From positions 96,579,382 through 96,643,381 of the forward strand of contig CM043971.1 in assembly GCA_014529385.2 (NCBI GenBank): a stretch of 64,000 nt of DNA, written 5' to 3'. This stretch comes from Adiantum capillus-veneris (lineage: Eukaryota > Streptophyta > Polypodiopsida > Polypodiales > Pteridaceae). A program made the position numbers and the translations under genes. Under the pieces are notes generated by a model. It searched no databases and was not told the origin of the DNA. It saw only the letters and a list, made by a program, of their open reading frames with translations. Positions 50,152 to 61,975 of this stretch are shown here, one piece after another; position 1 is the first letter of the stretch, and every line of letters begins with the position of its first letter.

Positions 50152-51324
50152 ATGGCATCTTCGGCACGTCGCCCTTCACATAACATAACTTCTTGTGACT
50201 TTCATAACGTTAGAGAGGATGGTCTTTGGAAGCCCATATCTTTTCGTGTGAATGACTAGATAACAATGCTTCCTTCATGCAAAGGTGTACACAGAGTGAA
50301 GAGAACTAAACGTGATAAAGTAAAAAACCATTGGAAAGGTCGTGTTCTTGCTTTCAAAGTGACCGTCAATGGCTGGCTAGCTAAGGTTCAACATGTGTAC
50401 ATGGCCAAGGATATGGTGTTAGACTGGGAAGAACATCCCACGCTGCATTCTTACTGTAAGTAAAGAAAAACTTCTATTTGATACAATGAATTTTTCATTC
50501 TCCCATTGTTTTTTCTCATTTTTTGATTCCTTTCCAGACATATTTCCTTCAATAGCTGTGGAATGGCAGCCTTTGGAGAGATTAAGTGGGACGTTCAAAG
50601 CAATGCATAAAGGGATTGCAAATGCTATGTATACTGACAAGCCACCTTCCTTTTATAAAACAATGGATTTGTTTGTCTATTTTGCAAAATACAAGGTTCC
50701 ATCACGAGAAGGTGCATATGGAGAACTACATCAGTTACCCGTTCCCACCATAAGTTCACTTGACTGGGAAGCTCCTGATGCATGTACTATATCAATCTTC
50801 AAATCCAAGATCAAAGAAGACATCCTTAAAGCTATATCTCCGGCAGGATATCAAGAAGGATGAAAGTTCAATGGTTCTTGCCTATACATGTCTTTGTGGC
50901 ATGGTTCAAAACAATGGACTTGCAGAGGACAAAGACGATGTGGCTTAATAGAAGACTTTCTATGACTGATTTGGATAATGTACTTGGAGACGGATGGAGT
51001 ACCAAAGAAACTTTCCATATTGGCGATAATATTAGTTGTAGAGTAAGCCCAAATTCTATGTCTATCTCATATCAACTATGTCGTCAATCATTAGTTCTGG
51101 GCTATGACTATAGGAGATGGAGAAGCAAATTAGGTAGCTGGGTTCCTCTCGACTCTGAGGAAAATTTTCCAGAGTTTGAACTAAAGGTCACAGTCCATCC
51201 ACACACCGAGTATAGAAGCCTTATAGTAACAACAAATTGGAGACTACATGATGTTAGAGAATCTCTTGAGTTTCTTAATGAAACATCTCCTGAGTATAGA
51301 TTCAAAGTGGATGGAATGTGGTGA
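50152..51324 (+). pseudogene. Unrecognised gene, copy B (without the TTAA element)
   Basis: Exon 1 is 50152-50455 with a consensus donor GTAAGT. It has TAG at 50257 where A has TGG. Exon 2 from 50538 joins in phase and reads FPSIAVEWQPLERLSG, DKPPSFYKTMDLFVYFAKY, YGELHQLPVPTISSLDWEA and KSKIKEDILKAISPAGYQEG, then TGA at 50861. A further open frame (50860-51324) contains SCRVSPNSMSISYQLC and YDYRRWRSKLGSWVPLDSEE and is offset by a frame break. Homology to a known family is not visible to me. The coherence of exon 2 suggests a former protein-coding gene. Confidence 0.55.
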
Positions 51325-51639
51325 GCACAAGGATGGAGAATTCAACCTCTTGCATCACATGCCTTCACCCAAAAAGAGTTGTATTTGAGCCACTTGCAAG
51401 GACTTGAAAAACAAGTTCAATATTGTAATCATTGCATTTTGCCAATATATTTATCTTTTCTCTACCTTATTGTGATCATTATTTATGTTGTTTTAATCTT
51501 ACGTGACACAATGATACACATTTAAAAATTGATAATTGGTATTAAGTATTTGAAGTACAAAATTATGAATCACCAAAGGGTATATGTTCATATGGACAAA
51601 ATGAACAAAAGTGTACATAAATTTTGTGGAGAAATCAAT

Positions 51640-53860
51640 CATGAAACTCCACTTTTCTTTTTGCTTGAGAGGATTCTGCATCCTTAGAGACCCTTTTTCT
51701 TTTGTGTTCAGGAGGGGGTGAAAGTTCAGGAGTAGGTGGTGGTGACCTGGGCTCCTCAAGGCTTGGCACGGGGACTTGGCAAGGGTTGGTGCTTTGGGCT
51801 CCTGAGGAGTGGTTGGCTTGGGTGACTTGGCAACCTTCTTTGGAAACATGATTAGTAGCTTGAAAGGTGAGCTAGGTGCCTCCCCTTACTCTTCTTAGCT
51901 GTACGACGCTTTTGAACCTTGAATTTCAATGGTGAGTGGAATGGATGGACCTTTGTATCTTCTCTTCTTTTTGCAGGGCTCTTCTTCTTGGTGGGACTCT
52001 TCCCCTTGGTAGGACTCTTCTTGGCATGGCTCTTCTTTGTAGGACTCTTCTTCTTGTGATTCCTTTTCTTTGAAGGGCTTTTCTTTGTATGGATCTTGTT
52101 TGCAGGACTCTTCTTCTTGTGATCCATTTTCTTTGCATCCAAACCCTTGGTGGCTCTACCTTTCTTTGGTGGCAAAGGAGATTCTGGATCATTTGGGTTT
52201 GTTGATCTTTCCAAAACCATAGAAACAGCCTTCTCTCTCACCCACGTGACCCAAGACTCTAGATAGTCATGCAATTGAAACAAATAGAAAAATTAAAGGA
52301 CATGAGTATATACATACATAGTTAAGAAATCAAAATAAATCAATGGCACGTGAGATACACACTTACAGTGAGTGTAGGCATCCTGCACCCTCACTCAAGA
52401 TATCTCCATGCATTGGCAAGCACCCTCCATCCACAAAATGTTGAGTCTGTTTGTAAAGGCACTTTTTGATTGTAGTACTTGAAACCTTCTATATTATAAT
52501 CCTTATTTGTGTACTCAAGTGACCAACGATAAGTTTGGTTTAACTGCAAGAAGACATCAATCAAAAAGCTACTAATAGAAAACAATGGGCCATCAAGCAT
52601 AGATCATACTTACAGTTTACTTCTCCCATGGATACTTGACAATGAATTCATAAATATAATATCTTTCTCCAAAAGATTGAAGATAATAAGAGTCCAATTT
52701 CCTCTACAAAGAATAACAATTAGCTAGGAATACCACAAAATGTTATAAATAACATGTTAGGAGTTAAGATTTACCCTTCAAACATAGGGGTATATTATGT
52801 AATTGCAGGTCAGCATGTTAAAACTTCAAAAAAACTTGAAAGGCTTCCTTGCTTATTAAAAAGGCACTGTGTCACTAGAGGATCAAGTATGGAAAGTTGC
52901 ATAGCTATAGCCTCTGGAAGATCCCTCATAAGACACCTGAAAAAGAAAACACATTCTCCATTGAGGCCCTTGTGCTTGCACATGCACTAATAATTACCAA
53001 AGGGGCAACACATACCTGAGACAGATAAAGAGCACAGTATCACCAAGCTCAATGTTAGGGTTTACAAGCATACTTGTGTGTTGAGGGAATATGTAACAGT
53101 ACACCTCATCATCCCCACACAAGGAGACATCCACCACCATTTGGCCTATAACTTTTTCATAAAGGAGAGAGTTGGATGCTCTTAAAATTTTTGCTTGCTC
53201 TGTAAGGATAGCATCCTCTGACATCATGTCTTTCTCCCTCTCAACCTCCTTGCCTGCTTTGATATCCTAGGCCTTTCTTGTCTCATACTCATGTGTAGCA
53301 TCTTCAATGACAACCCCTGAATTTTTTTGCTGCTTGGAAGGGGGGATATTTAAAATTTGGAAGGCCTTAAGATCCTCACTAGGAATAAGCTGAAGAGCCT
53401 TATCAAACTTGTACCTCAGTCTTAACACAAGCACAAAATCTTTGCTCATAAGTGTGACCCTGTGAGCAAATGCAGCTACAATGTAGCTATCATTCATAAA
53501 GTCTATAAGAAAATCCTCAGCAACCTCCTGAAGGCACATCAAGGCTTGAAATTGCCACCTTACTGAAACAAAGGTTTTGATATTCATCATGCTCACAAGT
53601 CTATCTGATATCTCTTTGACAACTCTCATGAAAGGTAGCTTTGGAATGAGAAGACAGTAGACTTTTGTGCTTTCCTTATTCCCTTAGAGATTTGACTTGA
53701 TAATTTAATCTTTTTCTAGCAGTAGGCCTCTGACGGCGTTGTGTAGGTAGTCTCCCTTCTTTCTTTACAACCTCTGGATCAACTGATTTTTTTTTGTTGT
53801 CATCATCTTTCTCTCAATCTTTTGGGGCTTGGTAAACTTTTCTTGCAGTTTGTTTTTTCC
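51640..53860 (-). pseudogene. CENH3-like histone H3-fold protein with C-terminal extension and KSP-rich tail, broken
   Basis: Minus-strand reading. N-tail: VVKKEGRLPTQRRQRP (about 53780-53730). Helix alpha-N is spread over three frames (SLRE / IRKAQKST / LLIPKLPFMRVVKEI, 53690-53605). The histone fold follows: SVRWQFQALMCLQEVAEDFL, HRVTLMSKDFVLVLRLR. RW..(x)AL, LQE.AED and RVTLM.KDF are CENH3-like features, and loop 1 is about six residues longer than in Arabidopsis CENH3 as I recall it. Canonical H3 would end here. Instead an extension continues past TAG at 53267 (ILTEQAKILRASNSLLYEKV, GDTVLFICLR), over an intron (CLMRDLPEAIAMQLSILDPL, from about 52936), then blocks RYYIYEFIVKYPWE and TFCGWRVLANAWRYLE. 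The tail is H1-like KKSPTKK repeats and prolines (52260-51650). The extension exons may belong together or to a neighbouring gene. Confidence 0.6.
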
Positions 53861-54962
53861 TCGCCATTTGATAGTCGAAAACTTATGTCTTTTGTCACAA
53901 AAATCTTCAAAACAAGACCTACAGAGAGGTCCAAGCGACTTCTAAAGTATCCAGAACAATGCGAAAAGAGATCCTCCCAAAATCTGGAAGAGCTTGGTAT
54001 CGCGTGGCTCGGGAAAAAGAAAAGATACCGCAGGACGCAATAGGAGGTTCTCCCAAAATCTGGAAGATCTCGCTATCACGTCGTACGAGAAGACGATGAG
54101 CTTGGTATTGCGTGGCCTGAAAATATGAAAAAACACCACAGGACACGATAGGAGGGACACCCACAGCCTAAAAGAGCTCGCTATCGCGTCGTACGAGAAG
54201 ACAATGGACTCCTGTTCGCGTCGTACGGGAATATGAAAAGATACCTCAGGATGCGATAAGATGCACTCCGAAAGTGTGGAAGTACTCGCTATCGCGTCGT
54301 GCAGTAAATCAGGCAGAAAGGAGGTGTGCAGGTGGATGAAATGACGCGAAAGAGGGTGTGCGGGTGCGGAGGATGCTTGAGGTACGAAACGACGCGAACG
54401 TGTTGTTTGGGGGAAGGTGAAAAATGAGCACGTGACTCGAACTTTTTATACAACCGACCATCCGTACAATGATCGTTGGAAGCATGCCACATGGCACGTG
54501 TTCATGAATGACACGTGTCCATAACAGTCATTTTTGACCTCCTTATATAAAGCTTCATCTCGTCTTTTTGTGGTGTTGTACTTTTTTTGGTGCCGCACGA
54601 CGTGAGAATCTTATCAACTCTCAACTCTATCACGGCTTCTCTCCCAACTCCATCACTTTGATCCCGCATGACGCGAGGATGAGGCCTTGCAAACTCTGGA
54701 ACGTGCCTCTATCGCTTCATTCAGGCTTCTTTGGGCGCGTTCTTATCGACAGGCACAACGTGCAATAGACGAAGGCCACAGATTGTGTCCCATGCTTCTA
54801 TCGCATCGTTTGGGTTTTGCTACCTAAACCTATGCGCCACGCAATAGCAGTATCCCGTAAATTGTGCCTGGGGCTTCTATCGCGCCATTTGGGTTCTTCT
54901 TCGGCCTTAGCCTCTCCATTTTGGTCTAGCTTCTTTGATTTGAACTTTTTTCCAACAAAACC
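53861..54962. repeat. Degenerate tandem repeats, then upstream region of the next gene
   Basis: From about 53945 to 54310 a unit with CTCCCAAAATCTGGAAGAG, CTATCGCGTCGTACGAGAA and AAAAGATACCGCAGGACGC is repeated four or five times at 95-110 bases. From 54310 to 54960 is unique GC-richer sequence. TATATAAA at 54545-54552 could be a TATA box, though it lies about 410 bases before the next ATG. Confidence 0.5.
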
Positions 54963-56520
54963 ATGAACAAAGGTCGTGAAGAGATTTTAGAGGAGAGTCC
55001 AAGTGAGAAGCTCTTGGTTGCTATCATGGATGGTGGTGACATGGAAGTGTACACCAAGGCATATGAAATATTCAACTCTTTGTTTGATCTTGCAGTTATG
55101 CTAGACTATTTGAAGGACTTTTTGTCAGAAGAATTCAAAGAGTTTGAAGAGGCAGTTGAAGGCAAGTGTTTGGTTTTAGATGGTAAGACTTATTGTCATC
55201 TAACTGAATTTACTACCAACTCAATTGAGAAAGGCAAAGTAACAAGGAGGCTTGGAAGATTTTCTAAGAAGACTTCATTTATTTTTCCACCTCCCATTTC
55301 TTGTCAATTACATTTAAAGCCTTGCAACCTTGTTCCAAAAGAAGTTGCCTTTCTTTTCTTTTTGTTCCTTAAAGTTGATATGCAAGGCAAAGGTGATGAA
55401 GTGAAAGATATAGACAAAGAGGAAACAAATACAAATGTTTCCACAGTTTTGCAGCTTGAGAAAAGTGAAATTCTAGAAGAGGAGGAAATCGATGTTGCAG
55501 CTGAGGAGCAAGAGAGTGGAAATTTTGATGTGGCTCAATTTAGAGCTAGTACTGTCATTGATGAGCCAACATAGGAGGTGGAGGTGTATGAGACTTCCCT
55601 TACTGTTCCAAACCTTCCCTACTTCTATATCAATGGAAAAGAGTATATCCCTCTCCATCATATCCAATGTATGCTTAATATGAGAGAGGACTACTGTATT
55701 GCAACCATTTTCGAAGCTTTAGAGGTGGCCAAAGATTTTATTGGCACAAAAGAAGAGTCAAAAGAGGAGTTTTTGGCACTTGATCTTTAGACATCCAATA
55801 AAGATTTTCTTCCTGCTCCTGATGCACTTTCTCTATGCATGAAAAGAGTGGAAGAGGAGAAACCTTCCCTCAAAGATGAGGATTTTGAGAAGAGACTTGT
55901 TGAGCTTGGCATCCAATCTTTTGGCAGAGACTTTGAGCCATAAAAAATTGCAAAGGATGTTGACTTAAGAGAGATGACTGGATCATGCAATCTCCTTCAA
56001 GAAAAAGTCATTGCCGAGGATGAGTTGCAAAAGGTAGATTTAGTTTCACCTTGATCTCCCTTCTGAAATCTTCCCTTTTTTTCAAGTTTGTTTTAATTAC
56101 TCATTATGTCTTGTTTTGCAGATTGAACTCCTTGACAAAGACAATTTTCTTGGGAGAGCTAAAGGCTCGAGAGGGAAAGCAATAGAGGGCACTTCAAGAA
56201 GGGACGCCTCCTCTCTCATGCACTACATGCCTACATTTGATAGTGCCACCTTCTGTGCTTTTCACATGCAGTATTCTAAAGATCCTGAGTTGCCAATATT
56301 TGCCCTGAAGATATTGTCACGGTTTTTGGGGTACACTCCCCTTCAAATCAATGCAAACAAGATCATGCTACTTGAGAGAGCTGCAGCACTTAGAATATTT
56401 GGGTATGCTGCAGGATTCAATGCCTCAAGAGCAGGATACTTTGCTACTCTAGCTATGCAGCAGCAGCTGAGGAGACAAATGTCAACCTTCTTGGGGGCTA
56501 TAAAAGAAGAAAGTTTTTGA
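54963..56520 (+). pseudogene. Unrecognised two-exon gene with three in-frame stops
   Basis: Exon 1 is 54963-56033; the intron 56034-56121 (GTAGAT...TTTTGCAG) is phase 0; exon 2 is 56122-56520. One frame holds throughout, interrupted only by TAG 55572, TAG 55788 and TAA 55941, each a single C-to-T step from a Gln codon. The N-terminal part is acidic and helical (FNSLFDLAVMLDYLKDFLSE, then CLVLDGKTYCHL), followed by a charged middle with runs of Glu. Exon 2 has FCAFHMQYSKDPELPIFALK, INANKIMLLERAAALRIFGY and AMQQQLRRQMSTFLGA. A stretch at about 55240-55400 may be an intron (GTAACAAG to TTAAAG). I do not recognise a family. No frameshift has occurred, so loss of function, if real, is recent. Confidence 0.6.
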
Positions 56521-56642
56521 GATATTGGGGTGACATGCCTAGAGATATCAAAACTTCAAAAACTGATGTAAATTTGACAATTTTTTGTACCAAAATATCT
56601 TTTTTGAATTTGGATCTCTTTAAAAAGATTGGGTACAAAGTT

Positions 56643-57026
56643 TCAAAATGAAGCATTAATCTCCATCTGTGGTTGACCAGCATGGTTGTTTGATCTCATC
56701 CGTTGTAATTGCCTCCTAAAGAACCAATTAACTATTTCGTTTAATGCATTGCTCCTTTGTCCCCCTCCCTTTCTCGTACATTTGAAAAAAGAAGTCCTCG
56801 CTTGATAGTGAGATTTTTCCATTCCTTGAGTATTCCATGTTGCAAGGGGTCCTTGTTTTGCAAAATATGGTCCATACATGTACAGGATATGCTAAAAATT
56901 AAAAAAAAAGGTTAGTTGAACTCATAGGATGCAATATAAAATGCTATCCAGACTTTAAAAAGTAGTTGAATACTCACCAAGTAATATGTGATATCTTTTG
57001 CTCCCCAAGCATTTGTAATAGCAGTT
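56643..57026 (-). pseudogene. 3' part of a gene split by the copia element
   Basis: Minus-strand exons: TAITNAWGAKDITYYL (57026 to about 56974) with a GTGAGT donor, then from about 56885 (after TTTTTAG) HILYMYGPYFAKQGPL and, one frame over, TQGMEKSHYQARTSFFK and NEIVNWFFRRQLQRMR. The upstream part continues at 62262 on the far side of the copia. The combination resembles the C-terminal region of some DNA-transposon transposases in which a Glu-Lys-x-His segment follows an aromatic block, but I cannot name the family. Confidence 0.5.
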
Positions 57027-57307
57027 TGTTGGGTTAAAGGCTTAAATAACCCATTTTTGTACATTTGTATACCTTGTCTAGGTTCATATTGAACCTAGAC
57101 ACATTTTTTTAAAAGTCACTTATAATAAAAGTGAAAAAACCCAAAACTCAATTATTGAGTTTTCCCCAAAAAAACGTGAGCTCTCTCTATCTCCCTGCTT
57201 CAATCCCTAGCGCGTCCTCTCTGCTACACTTCACCTCCTGCTTCTTGCCCCAATCCCGCACTACATCATGACGTGCACCTACCGGTACCTTCTGCTTCAC
57301 ACTTTTA
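57027..57307 (+). repeat. Copia 5' LTR
   Basis: Starts TGTTGGG; the end has drifted from TTTCA to TTTTA. It contains a short inverted repeat AGGTTC..ATTGAACCT (57081-57100), also present in the 3' LTR. Confidence 0.93.
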
Positions 57308-57755
57308 ACTGGTATCAGAGTCCTAGGGTTTCAAAACAGCCCTGTGCAGTCTGCTGGATAGGGAGTTAAAATTGCTCTCCCATGATCAATTTTGCTTCCA
57401 TCTCAAAGCCCCTTGCTTCCGGAGTCGGAAAGGTCACCAAAACTGCCAAAACAACCCAAAGCAGGCTGTTTCTAGGTCAAAACAGGTGATTTACAAGTTA
57501 TAACAGGTCAAAACAGCAATATGTAGGTGTACCAAAGTTGTGGGATCACATGTATTTATGTTTGTTGCGACAAATTGAGTGAAAAGCTGAGTACAGGTGC
57601 TTGAAATTGCACTTTTCAGCTGAAAGTTCAGATTTGGACAAATTCATGTAAAGAAATTGTGGTCTATCGTATGCAAAGTCTTGTGGTTGCTCCTATTTGC
57701 TGAAATTTTCAACCTATTGCATCTCTCTTGTATACACACGTGTGGTTGAATTAAA

Positions 57756-58675
57756 ATGGCTTCTTCCTCTTCTGCATCTGACACTAAAAGTTTGATGGAA
57801 ATCAAACGGTTCGATGGTCAAGGCTTCGACCTCTGGCAAGAACGCATGCAAGGTATCCTTTTCTTAAAGGATTGTGAAGATGCATTGGAAGAGAATAAGC
57901 CGCCAGGTTTTTCTGATGAAGAGTGGGCCAGGTTGAATAAGAAGGCTATGGCCTACATATCAATGATGACATTTTGACGGACATCAAGTGTTTGGACTCT
58001 GCTTATGCAATATGGCAAAAGCTAAAGTCTAATTATGAACACACCACGCCTATGAACCAGGTGCATTTGATGTGAAAGTTGGTGAATATGCAGCTTGATG
58101 ACTCGAAGTCAACTTCTGAGTATTTGAGTGCTTTTACAGGTGTGTTGAATCAGTTGCAGGACAGTGGGATTCGGCAATTCGATGATAAGCTGAAAGCTAT
58201 TTTCTTGCTCTTGACATTGCCAGATACTTGGGAAACCTTAGTTGTGTCCTTAAGCAACAATCCCACCCTCACATATGACGGTGTGAGAGGGTCTATTCTC
58301 AATGAAGAGATTAGACTGAAGTCTAGAGGGGAAGGTGGTAGTTCTGCCTACAATGCAAAAGGTAGAAATCAAAAGCGTGATGCGGGCAACACGACTCAAA
58401 ATAGAAGTAAGAGCAAGACAAAGGATAAGGATGTCACTTGTTATCAATGTGGCAGAAAGGTTCACAAGAAACCCGATTGCAGGTATTTCAAGAAAGAGCA
58501 GGAAAGGAAGAATGAAACACAAGATAAGAAGAAGAAAGATGAGAAGAAAGGGGAAAAATTAGTAGATGATTCCTCCAGGGATGCTGAGAATGCAAATGTA
58601 TCCTCTAGTGTGGTCATTGAGGAGTTGTCAGACGTTGAGGAAATCTTGGTTGCGGCTTCATGCCCCTCAGATTAG
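57756..58675 (+). pseudogene. Copia gag region
   Basis: ATG at 57756 (MASSSSASDTKSLMEIKRFD) opens a UBN2-type gag with LYGF-like DLWQERMQGIL, NKKAMAYI and LPDTWETLVVSL. An intact zinc knuckle CYQCGRKVHKKPDC (CX2CX4HX4C) lies at about 58438-58479. There is a frameshift near 57970, TGA at 58073, and an in-frame TAG at 58673 separates gag from protease. Gag forms the virus-like particle and the knuckle binds element RNA. Confidence 0.9.
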
Positions 58676-59827
58676 GTGATATCTAATGCAGAAAACATGC
58701 TTATCTTGAAGAAAGATGTCATTGATGCATTGCTCAGTGCTAATAATGGCCTATCCCAGTCATGGATAATGGATTCTAGTTCTTCATTCCATGTGACTCC
58801 ATCTTTGGAGTGTTTTGCTATATATGGTGCAGGCAATTATGGCAAGGTGTACCTTGGTGATAATTTTGTTTGCAATATTGAGGGAATGGGTACTATGCAT
58901 TTGGCTCTTAACAATGGTCAAGAGCTTGTGTTGAATGATGTCAGGTTTGTACCACGCATTAAGAAAAGTTTGCTATCTGTTGGCCACTTAATTAGATGCA
59001 CATGGTTATACTACCATCTTTGCTGGGGGTTCATGGAAGTTGCTTAAGGGCTCTATGCTTGTTGCAAAAGGGTCTAAAAGAGGTACTTTGTACTATATTC
59101 GATGCAAAGCTTTGCCTGGCAAGTTTCTTGTTGTTGCTGAAGTTGCTTCACACACGGAATTGTGGCATAAGAGACTTGGCCATATGAGCCAAAAGGGTAT
59201 TGACGTGCTTTCCTCTCTGAAGAGGGTTGATGTAAAAGACAAAAACTTGGATTTTTGTAATGATTGTCTTTATGGAAAGCAAAGAAATATTCTTATTACT
59301 CTGGTGTCTTCCACAAAGCTAATCCTCTTGATCTTATTCACTTCAATGTATGCACTATGCCTGTTAAGTCTTTTGGTGGTGCATTGTATTTTGTTACATT
59401 CATTGATGACTGTACTAGGAAAGAATGGGTGCATTTGTTGAAAAGTAAGAGTGAGACTTTTAATGCTTTTAAGAAGTCTCATGCTTTTGTCACTACGCAA
59501 AAGAGTATTAAGCTTAAATGTCTCAGATCTAATGATGGAGGAGAGTATGTATCTGCTAAATTTCAGCATTTTTGTGATGAAAATGGGATTAAAAGGGAGT
59601 TGACAGTCCCTTATAATCCGTCTTCTAATGGTGTGGCTGAGAGGTATAATCGTACTTTATGCGAGAGAGTGCGTTGCATGTTGTCCACCGCTAATCTTTC
59701 CCAAGAGTTTTGGGGAGAGGCATTGAAAACTGCAGTTCATATTTGCAATCGCTCTCCTAATAGTACGTTCAAAAATGACATTCCAGAGGGGTTTGGTCTG
59801 GCAAACCTGCCTCTTATGATCATTTAA
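58676..59827 (+). pseudogene. Copia protease and integrase region
   Basis: The protease active-site motif reads MDSSSSFHVT, where the family has DSG; the essential Gly is replaced by Ser (58770 region). After a frameshift near 58995 comes the integrase zinc region LWHKRLGHMSQKG...CNDCLYGKQ (59160-59280), another shift near 59275, and the catalytic core. The first catalytic Asp is replaced (IHFNV for IHSDV), the second is displaced by one (SNDGGEY for SDNGGEY), and the third (VAERYNRT) is kept. The region ends at TAA 59825. Confidence 0.9.
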
Positions 59828-59867
59828 AAGTATTTGGCTGCGAAGCTTTGTTCATGTATGCAATGAC

Positions 59868-61922
59868 TTGAGAACAAAGCTTGATATGAAGTCCATTAAA
59901 GGAGTCTTCCTAGGTTATGGGGAAGAAGGTGAAATGGCCTATAGAGTGTGGTTACCACAGTTTAGAAAGGTAATACGCAGCCAAGATGTAGTGTTCAATG
60001 AGGCAAAATTGCTGAAGAATGCTACAAAACCTGATGCTGACAAGAAAACAGTCAGATTTCAGCCTTACGTGCCACCCATTGATGTTGAAAAAGAGCCTCA
60101 TGATGCATTATCGCAAGCTGAAATTGATAATCAGCCGGTTAACCTTGATCCAAAAGAGGTAGGACATGATTTTGATGCTCCTAATGAGCATGGACAGCCA
60201 CCTAAATTGGCTAAAAATTATTTTCATCAGCATGATAGAGCTGAAAATGATAGAGCTGAAAATGAGTTTCCTTATGATGTAGAACCGTTGCCTGAGAATG
60301 TAGATCATTGGGTACACAGGACAACTCGTTTGAGAAGCCAACCGTAGAGATTTAACCCCTCTTTGGATCATGTAATGTTGACAGATGAGGGTGAACCTCT
60401 TACATATAAAGAGGCCAAATCATGTGAGTCCAGCAGTAAGTGGGAGCTTGCGATGCGAGAGGAAATGAAATCCTTGTATGCAAATGATACTTGGGATCTT
60501 GTGCCATTGCCTAAAGGGAGAAAGTCTCTTCCTAACAAATGGGTATACAAGATTAAGATAGTGGATGAAAAGTATAAGGCAAGATTGGTTGCAAAAGAAT
60601 ATGCACAGAAAGAAGGAATTGATTTTCAAGAAATCTTTTCTCCTGTTGTAAAGCTTACAACTTTACGTGTCCTTTTTGCTCTTGTTGCGGTGCTTGATTT
60701 GGAATTGGATCAAATGGATGTAAAGATAGCTTTTTTTCATGGTGACATTGAAGAGGACATATACATGAAACAGCCTGAAGGTTTTGTAGTTCCTACACGC
60801 AAGGAACTTGTATGAAAACTGAAAAGGGCTCTGTAGGGTTTGAGACAATCATCACGATAGTGGTATAAGAACTTTGACACTTTTATGCTGTCTCAAGGCT
60901 TTAAACGCAGCCATGAAGATCATTGTTTGTATACGAAAAGGGATGAAGATGGTAGTCCCATCATACTTGTTCTCTATGTTGATGACATGCTGCTTTTCGG
61001 GAAACATAAGACTAGTCTTGATGCTCTGAAACGTAAGCTAAATTCAGCATTTGCTATGAAAGATTTGGGTGATGCAGAGCATATTTTGGGCATGCGTATT
61101 AAAAGAGATAGAAAGCTGAAATTGATGTTTTTATCTCAAGAAAGGTACATTGCAAAAGTACTTGACGGATTTAATATGGCGGATGCTAAGTCTCTTGGGA
61201 TACCTTTACCTCCCTACACTAAGCTTAGCAAAGCATATTGCCCAAAGGATGAGGTGGCATTGAAAGAAATGAAGGAAATCCCTTATGCATCAGCCCTTAT
61301 GCATCAGCTTGTGATTCTCTTATGTATGCTATGGTTTCCACTCGTCCCGACATTGCTTATGCAGTGGGAGTTGTTAGTCGATACATGTCGAATCCTGGCA
61401 AAGCGCATTGGGAAGCTGTCAAATGCATTCTGAGATATTTGAGAGGTACACAATCAAAGTGTATCTGTTATAGCAAAAGTGACTTAAAGTTGCAAGGATA
61501 TTGTGATGCAGACATGGCAGGTGACATGGAAATCTACCAGTGGATATGTATTTTCCATTGCTGGTGGTGCAGTCTCTTGGTGTTCTAGGTTACAGAAAAT
61601 TGTGGCATTGAGTACTACTGAGGCTGAATATATTTCACCAACAGAGGCTTCAAAAGAGGCCATTTGGTTGGGCAGACTTGCAAAAGAACTTGGCATGCCT
61701 GCTCATACACCTTTGTTGGGTTGTGATAGCCAGAGTGCTGTCTATTTAGCCAAAAATGCCATGTTTCATGTGCGTACCAAACACATAGATATGCGATACC
61801 ACTTCATACGACAGGTATTGGAGGATGGTCTAGTCACCTTGACTAAGATCCATACACAGGATAACCCTGAAAATGTTCTCACCAAGAGTCTTGCTAAGGC
61901 TCAACATGAGCATTGCATATAG
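59868..61922 (+). pseudogene. Copia reverse transcriptase and RNase H region
   Basis: Starts in the linker (GVFLGYGEEGEMAYRVW), then TAG at 60345. RT begins near 60430: WDLVPLPKGRKSLPNKWVYK, KARLVAKEYAQKEGIDF, QMDVKIAFFHGDIEEDIYM. TGA 60813, TAG 60833 and TAG 60859 interrupt the ALYGLKQ..R.WY block. The catalytic YVDDMLL is intact near 60977. There are frameshifts near 61295 and 61525. RNase H keeps GYCDADMAG, STTEAEYIS and CDSQSA and ends at TAG 61920. Confidence 0.92.
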
Positions 61923-61975
61923 TTGGTGGGAGTTGGTTAACTTAAAGGCATTGTTTATGCATTTAAGTGGGAGGT

